From NCBI RefSeq assembly GCF_009735685.1, contig NZ_WHPN01000281.1, positions 1 through 64,000 of the forward strand: DNA of 64,000 bases, in the 5' to 3' direction. The position numbers were made by a program, and so were the translations under genes. The notes under the pieces were generated by a model that saw nothing but the letters and a program-made list of their open reading frames with translations, did not search any database and was not told where the DNA came from. The DNA is from Streptomyces lycii (GTDB taxonomy: Bacteria > Actinomycetota > Actinomycetes > Streptomycetales > Streptomycetaceae). Below, piece after piece: positions 8,889 through 16,669 of this stretch (its first letter is position 1; every line of letters starts with the position of its first letter).

Positions 8889-8937
8889 GCACGGCGCGGG
8901 GCCCGTACGCGAACTGCGTACGGGCCCCGCGCCGTGC
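8889..8937. terminator. Perfect 22-bp hairpin between convergent genes
   Basis: Arms 8889-8910 and 8916-8937 are exact reverse complements separated by a 5-base loop (gaact). It lies 28 bases after the kinase stop and serves the convergent kinase and bpa genes; no U-tract on either side, as is common in Streptomyces. The rest of 8861-9185 holds no gene, only short repeats of cagaggtacggg near 9140-9195. Confidence 0.85.
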
Positions 8938-9185
8938 GTCGTCGGTCGTCGGTCTTTGCTCGTCGGGCGCCCGGACCCGTCCGTAAGACCGCCCCCGGAG
9001 CACCGGCCCGGAGGCACGGGCTCCGGAGCCGGGCTCAGCCGGTACGGCCGGGGGGTGCGTACGGGCTCGGGGGTACGTACGGATTTCAACAGCAGGCTCA
9101 GCAACACTCGCGCGCAAGGTCGTGCGCAGGGCCCGGCGGGGTTCAGAGGTACGAGGTTCGGCAGTACGGGATCAGAGGTACGGGA

Positions 9186-9752
9186 TCAGAGGTACGGGCC
9201 GGAGCGGGCGCCGCCGCCGGGGCTCGCGCCGTCCTCCTCGCCCTCGGACGCGATCATGCCCGGGGGGAGCGCCCGGCGCATCTGCTCCAGCTGGGCGCGG
9301 GCCGCCATCTGCTGCGCGAAGAGGGCCGTCTGGATGCCGTGGAACAGGCCCTCCAGCCAGCCGACCAGCTGCGCCTGCGCGATGCGCAGCTCCGCGTCGC
9401 TGGGCACGACGTCGTCGGTGAAGGGCAGCGAGAGCCGCTCCAGCTCCTCCACCAGCTCCGGCGCGAGGCCGTCCTCCAGCTCCTTCACGGAACCCGCGTG
9501 GATCTCCTTCAGCCGGACCCGGCTCGCCTCGTCGAGAGGCGCCGCCTTCACTTCCTCCAGCAGCTGCTTGATCATGCTGCCGATGCGCATGACCTTGGCG
9601 GGCTGCTCCACCATCTCCGTCACCGGGGTCTCGCGGGCCTCGCCCTCGCCGTCGCTGCCCTCCGGGCCGGCGCTGCCGAGAGCCATCCCCTCCGGTCCTA
9701 CGACGAGGACCTGCGGATTCTCCTGTGACCGTTCATTCCTCGGCATCTCCAT
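9186..9752 (-). CDS. bpa: Bacterial proteasome activator (Bpa/PafE)
   Basis: 188-aa four-helix protein of the Bpa/PafE family, whose rings open the 20S proteasome gate independently of ATP. The core is present: EMVEQPAKVMRIGSMIKQLLEEVK, ELRIAQAQLVGWLEGLFHGIQTALFAQQMAARAQLEQMR. It ends GPYL, matching the C-terminal HbYX gate-opening motif of the family (GQYL in M. tuberculosis, from memory). ATG at 9750-9752; a second in-frame ATG six bases later is possible. The tail before the motif is Glu/Gly-rich and flexible. Stands alone between a terminator and a small gene. Confidence 0.9.
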   Translation of the reverse strand: MEMPRNERSQENPQVLVVGPEGMALGSAGPEGSDGEGEARETPVTEMVEQPAKVMRIGSMIKQLLEEVKAAPLDEASRVRLKEIHAGSVKELEDGLAPELVEELERLSLPFTDDVVPSDAELRIAQAQLVGWLEGLFHGIQTALFAQQMAARAQLEQMRRALPPGMIASEGEEDGASPGGGARSGPYL

Positions 9753-9849
9753 GCCGCCATTCTCTCGCACCGGGCGGGGTGGGCGGGCTCGGCCCCGGCT
9801 CACGGGGCCGGGGCGCGCGAGCCGTCCGGAAGGGGCGCGCGTCGCGTCC

Positions 9850-10212
9850 TCAGCGCCATCGCAGCCGGATGCCGAGGAAGCCCAGTCCGAGCCCGACGAG
9901 CAGGATTCCGGTGCCGAGGGCACCCACCTGGACGCCGGCCCCGCCCTGGCCCGTGCCCGGCGGGCCGACGGTGGCGGGCGGCCCGGCCTGCGGTGGGCTG
10001 CCGCTGTCCGCGGGATCCGCGGCGAGCTGCCGGGCCGGGGCCTCCGGGGCCCGGGTGGGGGCGTGCCCGTCGGTCCGTACCGAGGCGGGCGCGGCGACCG
10101 GTCTTCCCCGGTCCGAGGTGAAGTGATCATGGGCGAGGACCGCGGGCGCCGGCGCCACGGCGGCGGCGACCAGCAGTCCCAGAACCCACTTCGTGCGAAG
10201 CACCGGAGCCAC
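9850..10212 (-). CDS. Small secreted/membrane protein of unknown function
   Basis: Not recognised beyond topology. With the GTG at 10212 (GGGAGGGGG seven bases upstream) the product is 120 aa: an N-terminal signal-like segment (VLGLLVAAAVAPAPAVLAHDH), about 60 Pro/Ala/Gly-rich residues, and a C-terminal membrane segment (GALGTGILLVGLGLGFLGI) ending IRLRWR. A longer form from ATG 10293 is possible. There is no LPxTG motif, so a C-terminal anchor by hydrophobicity alone is the simplest reading. Confidence 0.65.
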   Translation of the reverse strand: MAPVLRTKWVLGLLVAAAVAPAPAVLAHDHFTSDRGRPVAAPASVRTDGHAPTRAPEAPARQLAADPADSGSPPQAGPPATVGPPGTGQGGAGVQVGALGTGILLVGLGLGFLGIRLRWR

Positions 10213-10322
10213 AGGGTGACCCCCTCCCGTGCCGAACGGCATGATGACCGTGTCCAGCGTCACACGAGCCGACATCCCCGGCATCTCGGACATCGGGCGG
10301 CCTGCTCCGCGGGGGCGCCCCG

Positions 10323-11306
10323 TTACGGAACCAGCAGGATCTTCCCCACGTGCGAGCTGCCCTCCAGCACCCGGTGGGCCTCGGCGGCGTCCCGCATCGG
10401 CACCGTCCGGTCCACCACCGGCCGCACCCGGCCCGCCGCCACCAGCGGCCAGACGTGCTCCCGTACGGCCGCGACGATCGCCGCCTTCTCCTCCGGCGGC
10501 CGGGCCCGCAGCGAGGTCGCGGTGACCGCGGCCCGCTTCGTCAGCAGCGCGCCGAGGTTCAGCTCGCCCTTCACACCGCCCTGCATCCCGATGATCGCCA
10601 GCCGGCCGTTGACCGCCAGCGCCTTCACGTTCCGGTCCAGGTACTTGGCGCCCATGATGTCGAGGATGACGTCCGCGCCAGCGCCGTCCGTGGCCTTGCG
10701 GAGCTGCTGGACGAAGTCCTCCTCGCGGTAGTTGATCAGGATGTCGGCGCCCAGCTCACGGCAGCGCTCCAGCTTCTCCGGGCTGCCCGCGGTCACCGCG
10801 ACCTTCGCGCCGACCGCCTTCGCCAGCTGGACGGCCATGGTGCCGATGCCGCTCGACCCGCCGTGCACGAGCAGCGTGTCACCGGGGCGCAGATGGGCGA
10901 TCATGAAGACGTTCGACCACACCGTGCAGGTGACCTCCGGCAGCGCGGCCGCCGTGACCAGGTCGACTCCCTCCGGCACCGGCAGCAGCTGTCCCGCCGG
11001 CACCGCGACCCGCTCGGCGTAGCCGCCGCCCGCGAGCAGCGCGCAGACCTCGTCGCCGACGGCCCAGCCGGAGACACCCGGTCCCAGGGCCGCGATCCGG
11101 CCGGAGCACTCCAGCCCGGGATACGGGGAGGCGCCGCGCGGCGGATCGTAATAGCCCTGCCGCTGGAGGACATCGGCCCGGTTGACGGCACTGGCCGCGA
11201 CCTCGACCAGGACCTCTCCCTCGCCGGGAACGGGATCGGGCACCTCGGCCCAGGTCAGAGCCTCGGGTCCGCCGGGTTCGGGGATGGTGATCGCGTGCGT
11301 AGACAT
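10323..11306 (-). CDS. Zinc-independent NAD(P)H quinone oxidoreductase (MDR superfamily)
   Basis: 327-aa medium-chain dehydrogenase/reductase of the quinone oxidoreductase (PIG3/QorA-like) branch. Start MSTHAITIPEPGGPEALTW, substrate-domain motif AVNRADVLQRQGYYDPP, cofactor motif LLVHGGSSGIGTMAVQLAK, ending HVGKILLVP. The cysteine and histidine ligands of zinc alcohol dehydrogenases are absent. It would reduce quinones or related enones with NADPH in the cytosol. The physiological substrate cannot be read from sequence. It begins 9 bases after the potassium channel stop. Confidence 0.88.
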   Translation of the reverse strand: MSTHAITIPEPGGPEALTWAEVPDPVPGEGEVLVEVAASAVNRADVLQRQGYYDPPRGASPYPGLECSGRIAALGPGVSGWAVGDEVCALLAGGGYAERVAVPAGQLLPVPEGVDLVTAAALPEVTCTVWSNVFMIAHLRPGDTLLVHGGSSGIGTMAVQLAKAVGAKVAVTAGSPEKLERCRELGADILINYREEDFVQQLRKATDGAGADVILDIMGAKYLDRNVKALAVNGRLAIIGMQGGVKGELNLGALLTKRAAVTATSLRARPPEEKAAIVAAVREHVWPLVAAGRVRPVVDRTVPMRDAAEAHRVLEGSSHVGKILLVP

Positions 11307-11315
11307 GCCGCGAGG

Positions 11316-12419
11316 CTACTCCGCCGGTCTCGGCGGGCGGCGTTCCTCCGCCTCCGCGGCGTGCGCCGCCTTGGCCCGCCGGATGGTGATGAGACGGTCG
11401 GTGGACTGCAGCGGGCTCGCCTTCGGGTCGTCGTAGCCGAGCAGCCGGTGACCGCGCAGCACGGAGACGACGAGGTCCCCGGTCTCCCGCACCGAGCGGC
11501 CCACCTCCGCCTTGACGACCGGCCGTTCGACGAGATCGAGCCCGCTGCCCTGCGAGATCAGGTCCTCCATCACGGTGCCCGCGCTGGGGCTGAGCATGGA
11601 CAGGCCGAGCAGCCGGCCGGCGGCGCTCGCGCTGGTGATGACCGCGTCGGCACCGGACTGGCGCAGCAGCGGCGCGTTCTCCTCCTCGCGGACCGCGGCG
11701 ACGATCTTCGCCGCCCGGTTGAGCTGACGCGCGGTCAGGGTGACCAGGACGGCGGTGTCGTCGCGCTGCGTCGCGATGATGACCTGCCGCGCCTTCTGCG
11801 CCTCGGCGCGCAGCAGCACGTCGCTGCGGGTGGCGTCGCCGATGACGCCGACGAAGCCCTCGGCGTTCGCCGCGTCGATCACCTTGCTGTTCGGGTCGAC
11901 GATGACGACCCGGTCCTTGACCAGGCCCTTGGCGAGCAGTGTCTGCACGGCCGAGCGGCCCTTCGTGCCGAAGCCGACGACGACGGTGTGGTCACGCAAG
12001 GCAGTCCTCCAACGGGCCAGCCGCCATTCCTCCCGGGTGCGTTCCGTGAGGACTTCGAGTGTGGTGCCGACCAGGATGATCAGGAACATCACGCGCAACG
12101 GCGTCACTATCAACACGTTGACCAGCCGCGCGCTGTCGCTCGCCGGGGCGATGTCGCCGTAGCCGGTGGTGGAGAGGGTGACGGTCGCGTAGTAGAGAGC
12201 GTCGAGGAAGTCGACGCCCTTGTCGACGTTGTCCTGGTAGCCGTCCCGGTCCAGATAGACGATCAGCACGGTCGCGAGCAGCACCAGCAGCGCCATCAGC
12301 AGCCGCCGGGCCACCTGCTGGAGCGGCCGCACGGTGTCCCGGCGGGGCAGCTGGATGCGGAAACTGGTCGGATCCTGCTCGCCGCGCGACGCGGCAGCGT
12401 CATGGGTTGGCAGCTTCAC
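11316..12419 (-). CDS. Potassium channel with cytoplasmic RCK (TrkA-N) domain
   Basis: 367 aa. Two transmembrane helices flank a pore with the selectivity filter TTGYGD (LYYATVTLSTTGYGDIAP). The RCK/TrkA-N domain (VVVGFGTKGRSAVQTLL, VIVDPN, GDATRSDVLLRA) gates by nucleotide or ligand, and a C-terminal RCK-like tail follows. The GTG at 12419 overlaps the moeA stop (GTGA), so it is probably translated from the moeA message, an odd pairing for an ion channel. The ATG-started upstream reading in the same frame lies inside moeA and is not credible. Confidence 0.87.
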   Translation of the reverse strand: MKLPTHDAAASRGEQDPTSFRIQLPRRDTVRPLQQVARRLLMALLVLLATVLIVYLDRDGYQDNVDKGVDFLDALYYATVTLSTTGYGDIAPASDSARLVNVLIVTPLRVMFLIILVGTTLEVLTERTREEWRLARWRTALRDHTVVVGFGTKGRSAVQTLLAKGLVKDRVVIVDPNSKVIDAANAEGFVGVIGDATRSDVLLRAEAQKARQVIIATQRDDTAVLVTLTARQLNRAAKIVAAVREEENAPLLRQSGADAVITSASAAGRLLGLSMLSPSAGTVMEDLISQGSGLDLVERPVVKAEVGRSVRETGDLVVSVLRGHRLLGYDDPKASPLQSTDRLITIRRAKAAHAAEAEERRPPRPAE

Positions 12420-14899
12420 TCGATCTCCCCTTCGAACCAGGGGAGTTCCACGACCTCCACCACGGCTCCCGGCTCGGCACCGCCCGGGGGCACGACGGCG
12501 AACCCGTCGGCGGCGGCGACCCCGCGGAGCATAGCCGGTCCGTTGAACCGCAACGGAACCGCCCACTCGGCGTCGTCCCGGCCGGTGCTGCCGCCGTCCG
12601 CGCGGTGGGGGGCGCGGTGGGGGGCGGGTTCGGCGGTGCGGCCGGTCCTGCCCTCGTCGGCGCGGCGGGTGGTGGGATCGGTGGTGCGGTGGTCGATGCG
12701 GTGGGTGGTGGGTTCGGTGGTGCGGTACGCGACGGGCACCAGCCGGGTGGAGCGCGGGTGCCCGGTGACGCCCTCGGCGAGCGGCGCCCGTGCGGGGGCG
12801 CACGCCGCTCGGCCCGAGAGCGTGCGCAGCAATGGCTCGACCAGTGTCAGCAGCCCCGACACGGCCGCGAGCGGATTGCCCGGCAGGCCCACCAGATGCC
12901 GGCCGGGGGCCGTCCGCGCCAGCAGCATGGGGTGGCCCGGGCGCACCGCGACACCGTCCACCAGCAGCTCCGCGCCGGTGGAACGCAGCACCGGGTGCAC
13001 GTGGTCGACCGGCCCGGACGCGGTGCCACCGGTGGTGACGAGCAGATCCGCGGTGGAGGTGGTGACGGCGCGGCGCAGCAGCCCGGCGTCGTCGCCCAGC
13101 CGGTGCGGTCCGGTCACCTCCGCGCCGAGGGCCCGCAGCCAGGGGGCGAGCATCGGGCCGAGGGCGTCGCGCACGAGGCCGTCGCGGGGCGGTCCGGAGT
13201 CCAGCAGTTCGTCACCGAGGACCAGGATCTCGACGCGGGGGCGGCGCACGGTGCGCAGCGTGTCGTATCCCGCGGCGGCGGCCAGTCCGAGGACGGCGGG
13301 CGTGACGCGCGTCCCCGCGCGCAGCAGCCGGTCGCCGCTGCGGCACTCCTGGCCGCGCGGACGGATGTCCTGGCCGGGGGCGAGGGGCCGGTGGGCGTGC
13401 AGCCGATCGTGGGGGACGCGGCGCTCGGGGGTGGGCGGGGTGGGGCTGTGCGGGGCAGGGCTACGGGGGATGGGGCCGTGCGGGGTGGCGCTGGGCGAGG
13501 TGGGGCCGGTCGCAGTGGCGCTGGGCGAGGTGGAGCCGGTCTCGGTGGCGCTGGGCGAGGTGGAGCCGGTCGCAGTGGCGCTGGGCGAGGTGGGGCCGGT
13601 CTCGGTGGTGTCGTTGTCGTCGGTGCCGGTGGTGTGGTTGGGAGTGGTGTGGTTGGGGGTGGTGTGGTTGCGGGTGGTGTTCTGCCTCTCGGCGTGCGGC
13701 CCTGCGGCATTTTGCCCGGTGGCGGGCTTGTCCGTGGCGGACTTGTCCGTGCCGAGCTGATCCGTGGCGGGGGGGCGCGCGCTGTGGACTTCGCCGTGCT
13801 CGCTGCGGAGTACGGCGGTGGTGCCCGCGGGCACGGGGGCACCGGTGGCGATCGGCACGGCCTCGCCGTCCTCCAGCGCGGCGCCGGTGTGCCCGGCCAG
13901 GATGCCGGGCCCGCCCGCGCCGACGAGCCGCCAGGGCCCGGGCCCCGAGACGGCCCAGCCGTCCATGGCGGAGGAGTCGAAGGACGGCAGGTCGGTGAGC
14001 GCCGTCAACGGTTCGGCCAGCACCTGCCCGAGAGCGTCCCCGAGTTCCCGCAATTGGGCGGGGAGCGGCCCGCGCGCGGCGCGAGCAGCCACGGCGCGCG
14101 CCTCGCTCCAGGGCATGGCACCGTGCCGCGGGCGCGCGGGCGGTCCCTCGTCACGGGCGCCCACCCCCGGTGCCGTTCCCGTTCCCGGTGCCGTTCCCGT
14201 TCCCGGGGCCGGTGTCGTTCCTGTTCCCGTGGCCGGGGCCGGGGCCGACGAACGGCCGGTGTCCGTGCCGGCGTTGATTCCGGTGTCCGTGCCGAGGTCC
14301 GTACCGCCGTCCGTACCGGTGGATCGGCCGCCCGCGGCCTCCGTACCCGGAATTGTGCTCCGGCCGTCGGCGCGGCGGGCCGGCCCACCCGGCGCGCACC
14401 CGGCCTCCCGACCGGCGTCCCACTCGGTGTTCCGACCGGCGTTCCGTCCGGCGTTATGTTCGGTGTTCTGCCCGGTGCCGGGCCCGGCCTTCTGCCCGAT
14501 GCCCTGCCCGGTGTCCCGTTCGGCGTTCTGCCGGGCGTTCCGTTCGGTGGCTCGCCGCGGGCGGGAACCGGAGTCCCGGTGGCCGGCCGCACCACCGCTG
14601 CCACCGTCCGGCACGCCGCGACCGCCGTCCGGCGCTTCCGGTGCCCGGGCGGCCGGAGGGCGTGGGGCCTCGTCGGCCGGTTCGGGGCCGAACCAGTCGC
14701 GAAGCAGCGGTTCCGGTTCGGGTGGCTCCGGCGCGGCGGCCGTGGTCGGCCGGCGTCCCTCGTTGGCGATGGTGAGGGCCTCGTCGAGGTCGTCACCACC
14801 GGCACCGGGTTCGCGACCCGCGCCACCGGCGCCGGGTGCGCGCCCGGCCCGGCCGGTGCGCGGGCCGGTGCCCCGGTCCGCTCCGCCCGGGCTCGTCAT
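12416..14899 (-). CDS. moeA: Molybdopterin molybdenumtransferase MoeA with large repeat-rich insertions
   Basis: 827 aa, about twice the usual MoeA length. MoeA inserts molybdate into adenylylated molybdopterin. Core motifs survive: MPWSEARAVAARAA, LPSFDSSAMDGWAV, PIATGAPVPAGTTAVL, EILVLGDELL, VTTGGTASGPVDHVHPVL, HLVGLPGNPLAAVSG and domain IV RFNGPAMLRGVAAADGFAVVPPG. Three low-complexity expansions interrupt it: an N-terminal extension of about 260 residues (14115-14899), an internal one of about 120 (13415-13785) and one of about 50 near the C terminus (12585-12725). The ATG overlaps the mobA stop (ATGA). All extra segments keep frame, so the gene looks intact. Confidence 0.87.
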   Translation of the reverse strand: MTSPGGADRGTGPRTGRAGRAPGAGGAGREPGAGGDDLDEALTIANEGRRPTTAAAPEPPEPEPLLRDWFGPEPADEAPRPPAARAPEAPDGGRGVPDGGSGGAAGHRDSGSRPRRATERNARQNAERDTGQGIGQKAGPGTGQNTEHNAGRNAGRNTEWDAGREAGCAPGGPARRADGRSTIPGTEAAGGRSTGTDGGTDLGTDTGINAGTDTGRSSAPAPATGTGTTPAPGTGTAPGTGTAPGVGARDEGPPARPRHGAMPWSEARAVAARAARGPLPAQLRELGDALGQVLAEPLTALTDLPSFDSSAMDGWAVSGPGPWRLVGAGGPGILAGHTGAALEDGEAVPIATGAPVPAGTTAVLRSEHGEVHSARPPATDQLGTDKSATDKPATGQNAAGPHAERQNTTRNHTTPNHTTPNHTTGTDDNDTTETGPTSPSATATGSTSPSATETGSTSPSATATGPTSPSATPHGPIPRSPAPHSPTPPTPERRVPHDRLHAHRPLAPGQDIRPRGQECRSGDRLLRAGTRVTPAVLGLAAAAGYDTLRTVRRPRVEILVLGDELLDSGPPRDGLVRDALGPMLAPWLRALGAEVTGPHRLGDDAGLLRRAVTTSTADLLVTTGGTASGPVDHVHPVLRSTGAELLVDGVAVRPGHPMLLARTAPGRHLVGLPGNPLAAVSGLLTLVEPLLRTLSGRAACAPARAPLAEGVTGHPRSTRLVPVAYRTTEPTTHRIDHRTTDPTTRRADEGRTGRTAEPAPHRAPHRADGGSTGRDDAEWAVPLRFNGPAMLRGVAAADGFAVVPPGGAEPGAVVEVVELPWFEGEIE
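13471..13613. repeat. 30-bp tandem repeats inside moeA
   Basis: Nearly five copies with 30-base register (13471, 13501, 13531, 13561, 13591), encoding a decapeptide based on TSPSATATGS / TSPSATETGS on the minus strand. A shorter 15-base repeat encoding NHTTP lies just beside it (about 13630-13675). Being multiples of three, they keep moeA open. Confidence 0.92.
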
Positions 14900-16386
14900 T
14901 CCGTGGTCTTTCCCGGGTCCTCGGCGGACTCCTCCGCCCAGCGCGCGGCGAGCGCGGCGGCCTTGCGGGCGGCCTCCGCCACCGCCTCCGGGCCGCCACC
15001 GGCCTGCGCCGCGGCGTACCCGGCGAGGAACGTGGTGAGCGGCGCGGCGGGCCGGGCCACCCCGTGGGCGGCGTCGCGTGCGAGGTCGAGCAGGGCGGCG
15101 GTGTCGACGTCCAACTCGATCCCGAGTTCGTCCTTGACTGCGGTGATCCATTCGTCCAGCACACGCCCATGGTCCCTGATACGGGCCCGGGCGGCGGCGA
15201 GGTCCTCCCAGGTGTCGCAGTCGAAGGAGGCGGTGGCGTCCTCGGCGGGCAGCCGGCGCAGGTCGAGGTCGGCGGTCAGCAGACGCAGGGGCAGATGCGC
15301 GAGACCGCCGTGCTCGGTGGCCACGAGCGCGAGTTCGCGGCGCAGCGACTCGGTGCGGTAGACGGCGACAAGCGGCTGGTCACGGCCCTCGGCGTCGGTG
15401 AGCAGCACACCGTCGGGGCCCTGCGGGCGGGCCGGACCACCCCGACGACCGGGCGCACCGCCTGCGCGCCCGGTACCCGAACGCGCGGCCGCAGAACGCA
15501 CGGCACCGGACGCACCGCCGGAACCCCGGTCACCGAACGCGCCACCGGGCGTGCCATCAGGATCCCGGTCACCGAACGCGCCACCGGGCGTGCCACCAGG
15601 ATCCCGGTCACCGAACGCGCCGCCAGGGTCCCGGTCACCGAACGCACCACGGGACGCACCACCGGGCGTGCCACCGGAACCCCGCTCACCGGACGAACCA
15701 CCAGACGTGCCACCGGAACCCCGCTCACCGAACGCGCCACCAGGCGTGCCCTCGGCACCCGCCCCACCGGAACCCCCGCCACCAGGCGTGCCCTCAGCAC
15801 CCGCACCACCGGAACCCCCGGCACCGGGCGTGCCGTCCGGACGTACGGCACGGGACCGCCCGGCTGCCGGGCCCGGGGGCCGGGCGGTGCCGTCCGCACG
15901 GGCGGCGGCCTCTTCCCGGTTGCCGACGGCCGCCCGGTCATCCCGGTCGTCCACGGTGGTCCCGTGATCCCGCTCGTCCACGGCGGCGCCCTCCACGGCC
16001 TCCCGGTCGTCCAGGACGGCCCGGTCCACGGCGTTCCGGTCGTCCAGGCCGTCCAAGGCAGCCAGCAGCGCGCCCACCGTGTCCGGTGTCAGGAACGGCA
16101 GGTCGGCCGAGAGCGCCAGTACGACCGGGGCGGTGACATGCCGGATCCCGGCGTCCAGCGCGGCGAGCGGGCCACCGCCCGGCGGGTTCTCGTACGCCCA
16201 GCGCACCGGGCGCGCCGTCGGACGGCGGGCGCCGACGACGACGGTGCGGGCCGCGTCGTCGCAAGCGCTCAGCACCCGGTCCAGCAACGGCCGCCCGCCG
16301 ACCCGGAGCCCGGGCTTGTCGGCCCCGCCGAGCCGTTTGGCGGCACCGCCGGCGAGCACCACGGCGTCGTACACCTGCACAGTCAT
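14896..16386 (-). CDS. mobA: MobA-type molybdenum cofactor guanylyltransferase fused to DUF6457, with Gly-rich repeat insertion
   Basis: 496 aa. N-terminal nucleotidyltransferase: DAVVLAGGAAKRLGGADKPGL, VVVGARRPT, NPPGGGPLAALDAGI, LALSADLPFLTP, as in MobA enzymes that attach GMP to molybdopterin. The domain is then split by about 180 residues of Gly/Pro/Asp/Arg-rich repeats and resumes at GPDGVLLTDAEGRDQPLVAVYRTESLRREL. After about residue 410 a helical DUF6457 domain follows (LDEWITAVKDELGIELD, YAAAQAGGG), a fusion I recall as common in Actinobacteria. ATG 16386. First gene of a coupled mobA-moeA-channel run. Confidence 0.86.
   Translation of the reverse strand: MTVQVYDAVVLAGGAAKRLGGADKPGLRVGGRPLLDRVLSACDDAARTVVVGARRPTARPVRWAYENPPGGGPLAALDAGIRHVTAPVVLALSADLPFLTPDTVGALLAALDGLDDRNAVDRAVLDDREAVEGAAVDERDHGTTVDDRDDRAAVGNREEAAARADGTARPPGPAAGRSRAVRPDGTPGAGGSGGAGAEGTPGGGGSGGAGAEGTPGGAFGERGSGGTSGGSSGERGSGGTPGGASRGAFGDRDPGGAFGDRDPGGTPGGAFGDRDPDGTPGGAFGDRGSGGASGAVRSAAARSGTGRAGGAPGRRGGPARPQGPDGVLLTDAEGRDQPLVAVYRTESLRRELALVATEHGGLAHLPLRLLTADLDLRRLPAEDATASFDCDTWEDLAAARARIRDHGRVLDEWITAVKDELGIELDVDTAALLDLARDAAHGVARPAAPLTTFLAGYAAAQAGGGPEAVAEAARKAAALAARWAEESAEDPGKTTE
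15531..15830. repeat. 27/39/51-bp repeat array inside mobA
   Basis: About seven units beginning caccgaacgc/caccggacga. Two at 15531-15569 and 15570-15608 are nearly identical 39-mers; the next are 27 and 51 bases, then 39 again. Lengths differ by 12 and all are multiples of three. They encode variants of TPGGAFGDRDPGG on the minus strand. Confidence 0.9.
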
Positions 16387-16603
16387 GCCCCGAGTATCTC
16401 CGGGCGCCGGGCCCTTACCCGCTGCCGGGTCGGCAGCCCCGGCTGCGGCCCGCTGCCCCGGAGGCCACCCGGCCGCTTCGGAACCCCCGCCCCTGCGGAG
16501 CACGCGGGCGCGCTCCCGTAACCCCGGTCACCGGCGCGAGGACGACGGACACCCGGAAGCGCCCGGAAAGCATCCCGACCCGCCCGGACCCACCCGGACC
16601 CAT

Positions 16604-16627
16604 CCGGGCGGGTCCGGACCCGCCCGG
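16604..16627. terminator. 24-base perfect palindrome after bkdC2
   Basis: Self-complementary sequence centred on GGTCCGGACC, lying 43 bases past the bkdC2 stop on the minus strand and 218 bases upstream of mobA. It can fold as a GC hairpin and may end the bkd2 transcript. It sits in 16387-16669, which holds no gene and is full of cccggac(t/c)ca repeats, so the palindrome may also be a by-product of the repeats. Confidence 0.5.
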
Positions 16628-16669
16628 GCGCGTCCGGACTCACCCGGACTCACCCGGACGCGCCCGGAG

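Noticed and set aside
9108..9195. cagaggtacggg repeats as an operator cluster
   Set aside because: Located at the 3' end of bpa between convergent genes, where no promoter is expected.
12416..14899. moeA as a pseudogene
   Set aside because: All core motifs are present in one open frame and every insertion is a multiple of three.
15531..15830. CRISPR-like regular repeats
   Set aside because: Units are contiguous without unique spacers, in frame with mobA, and encode a peptide repeat; no cas genes.
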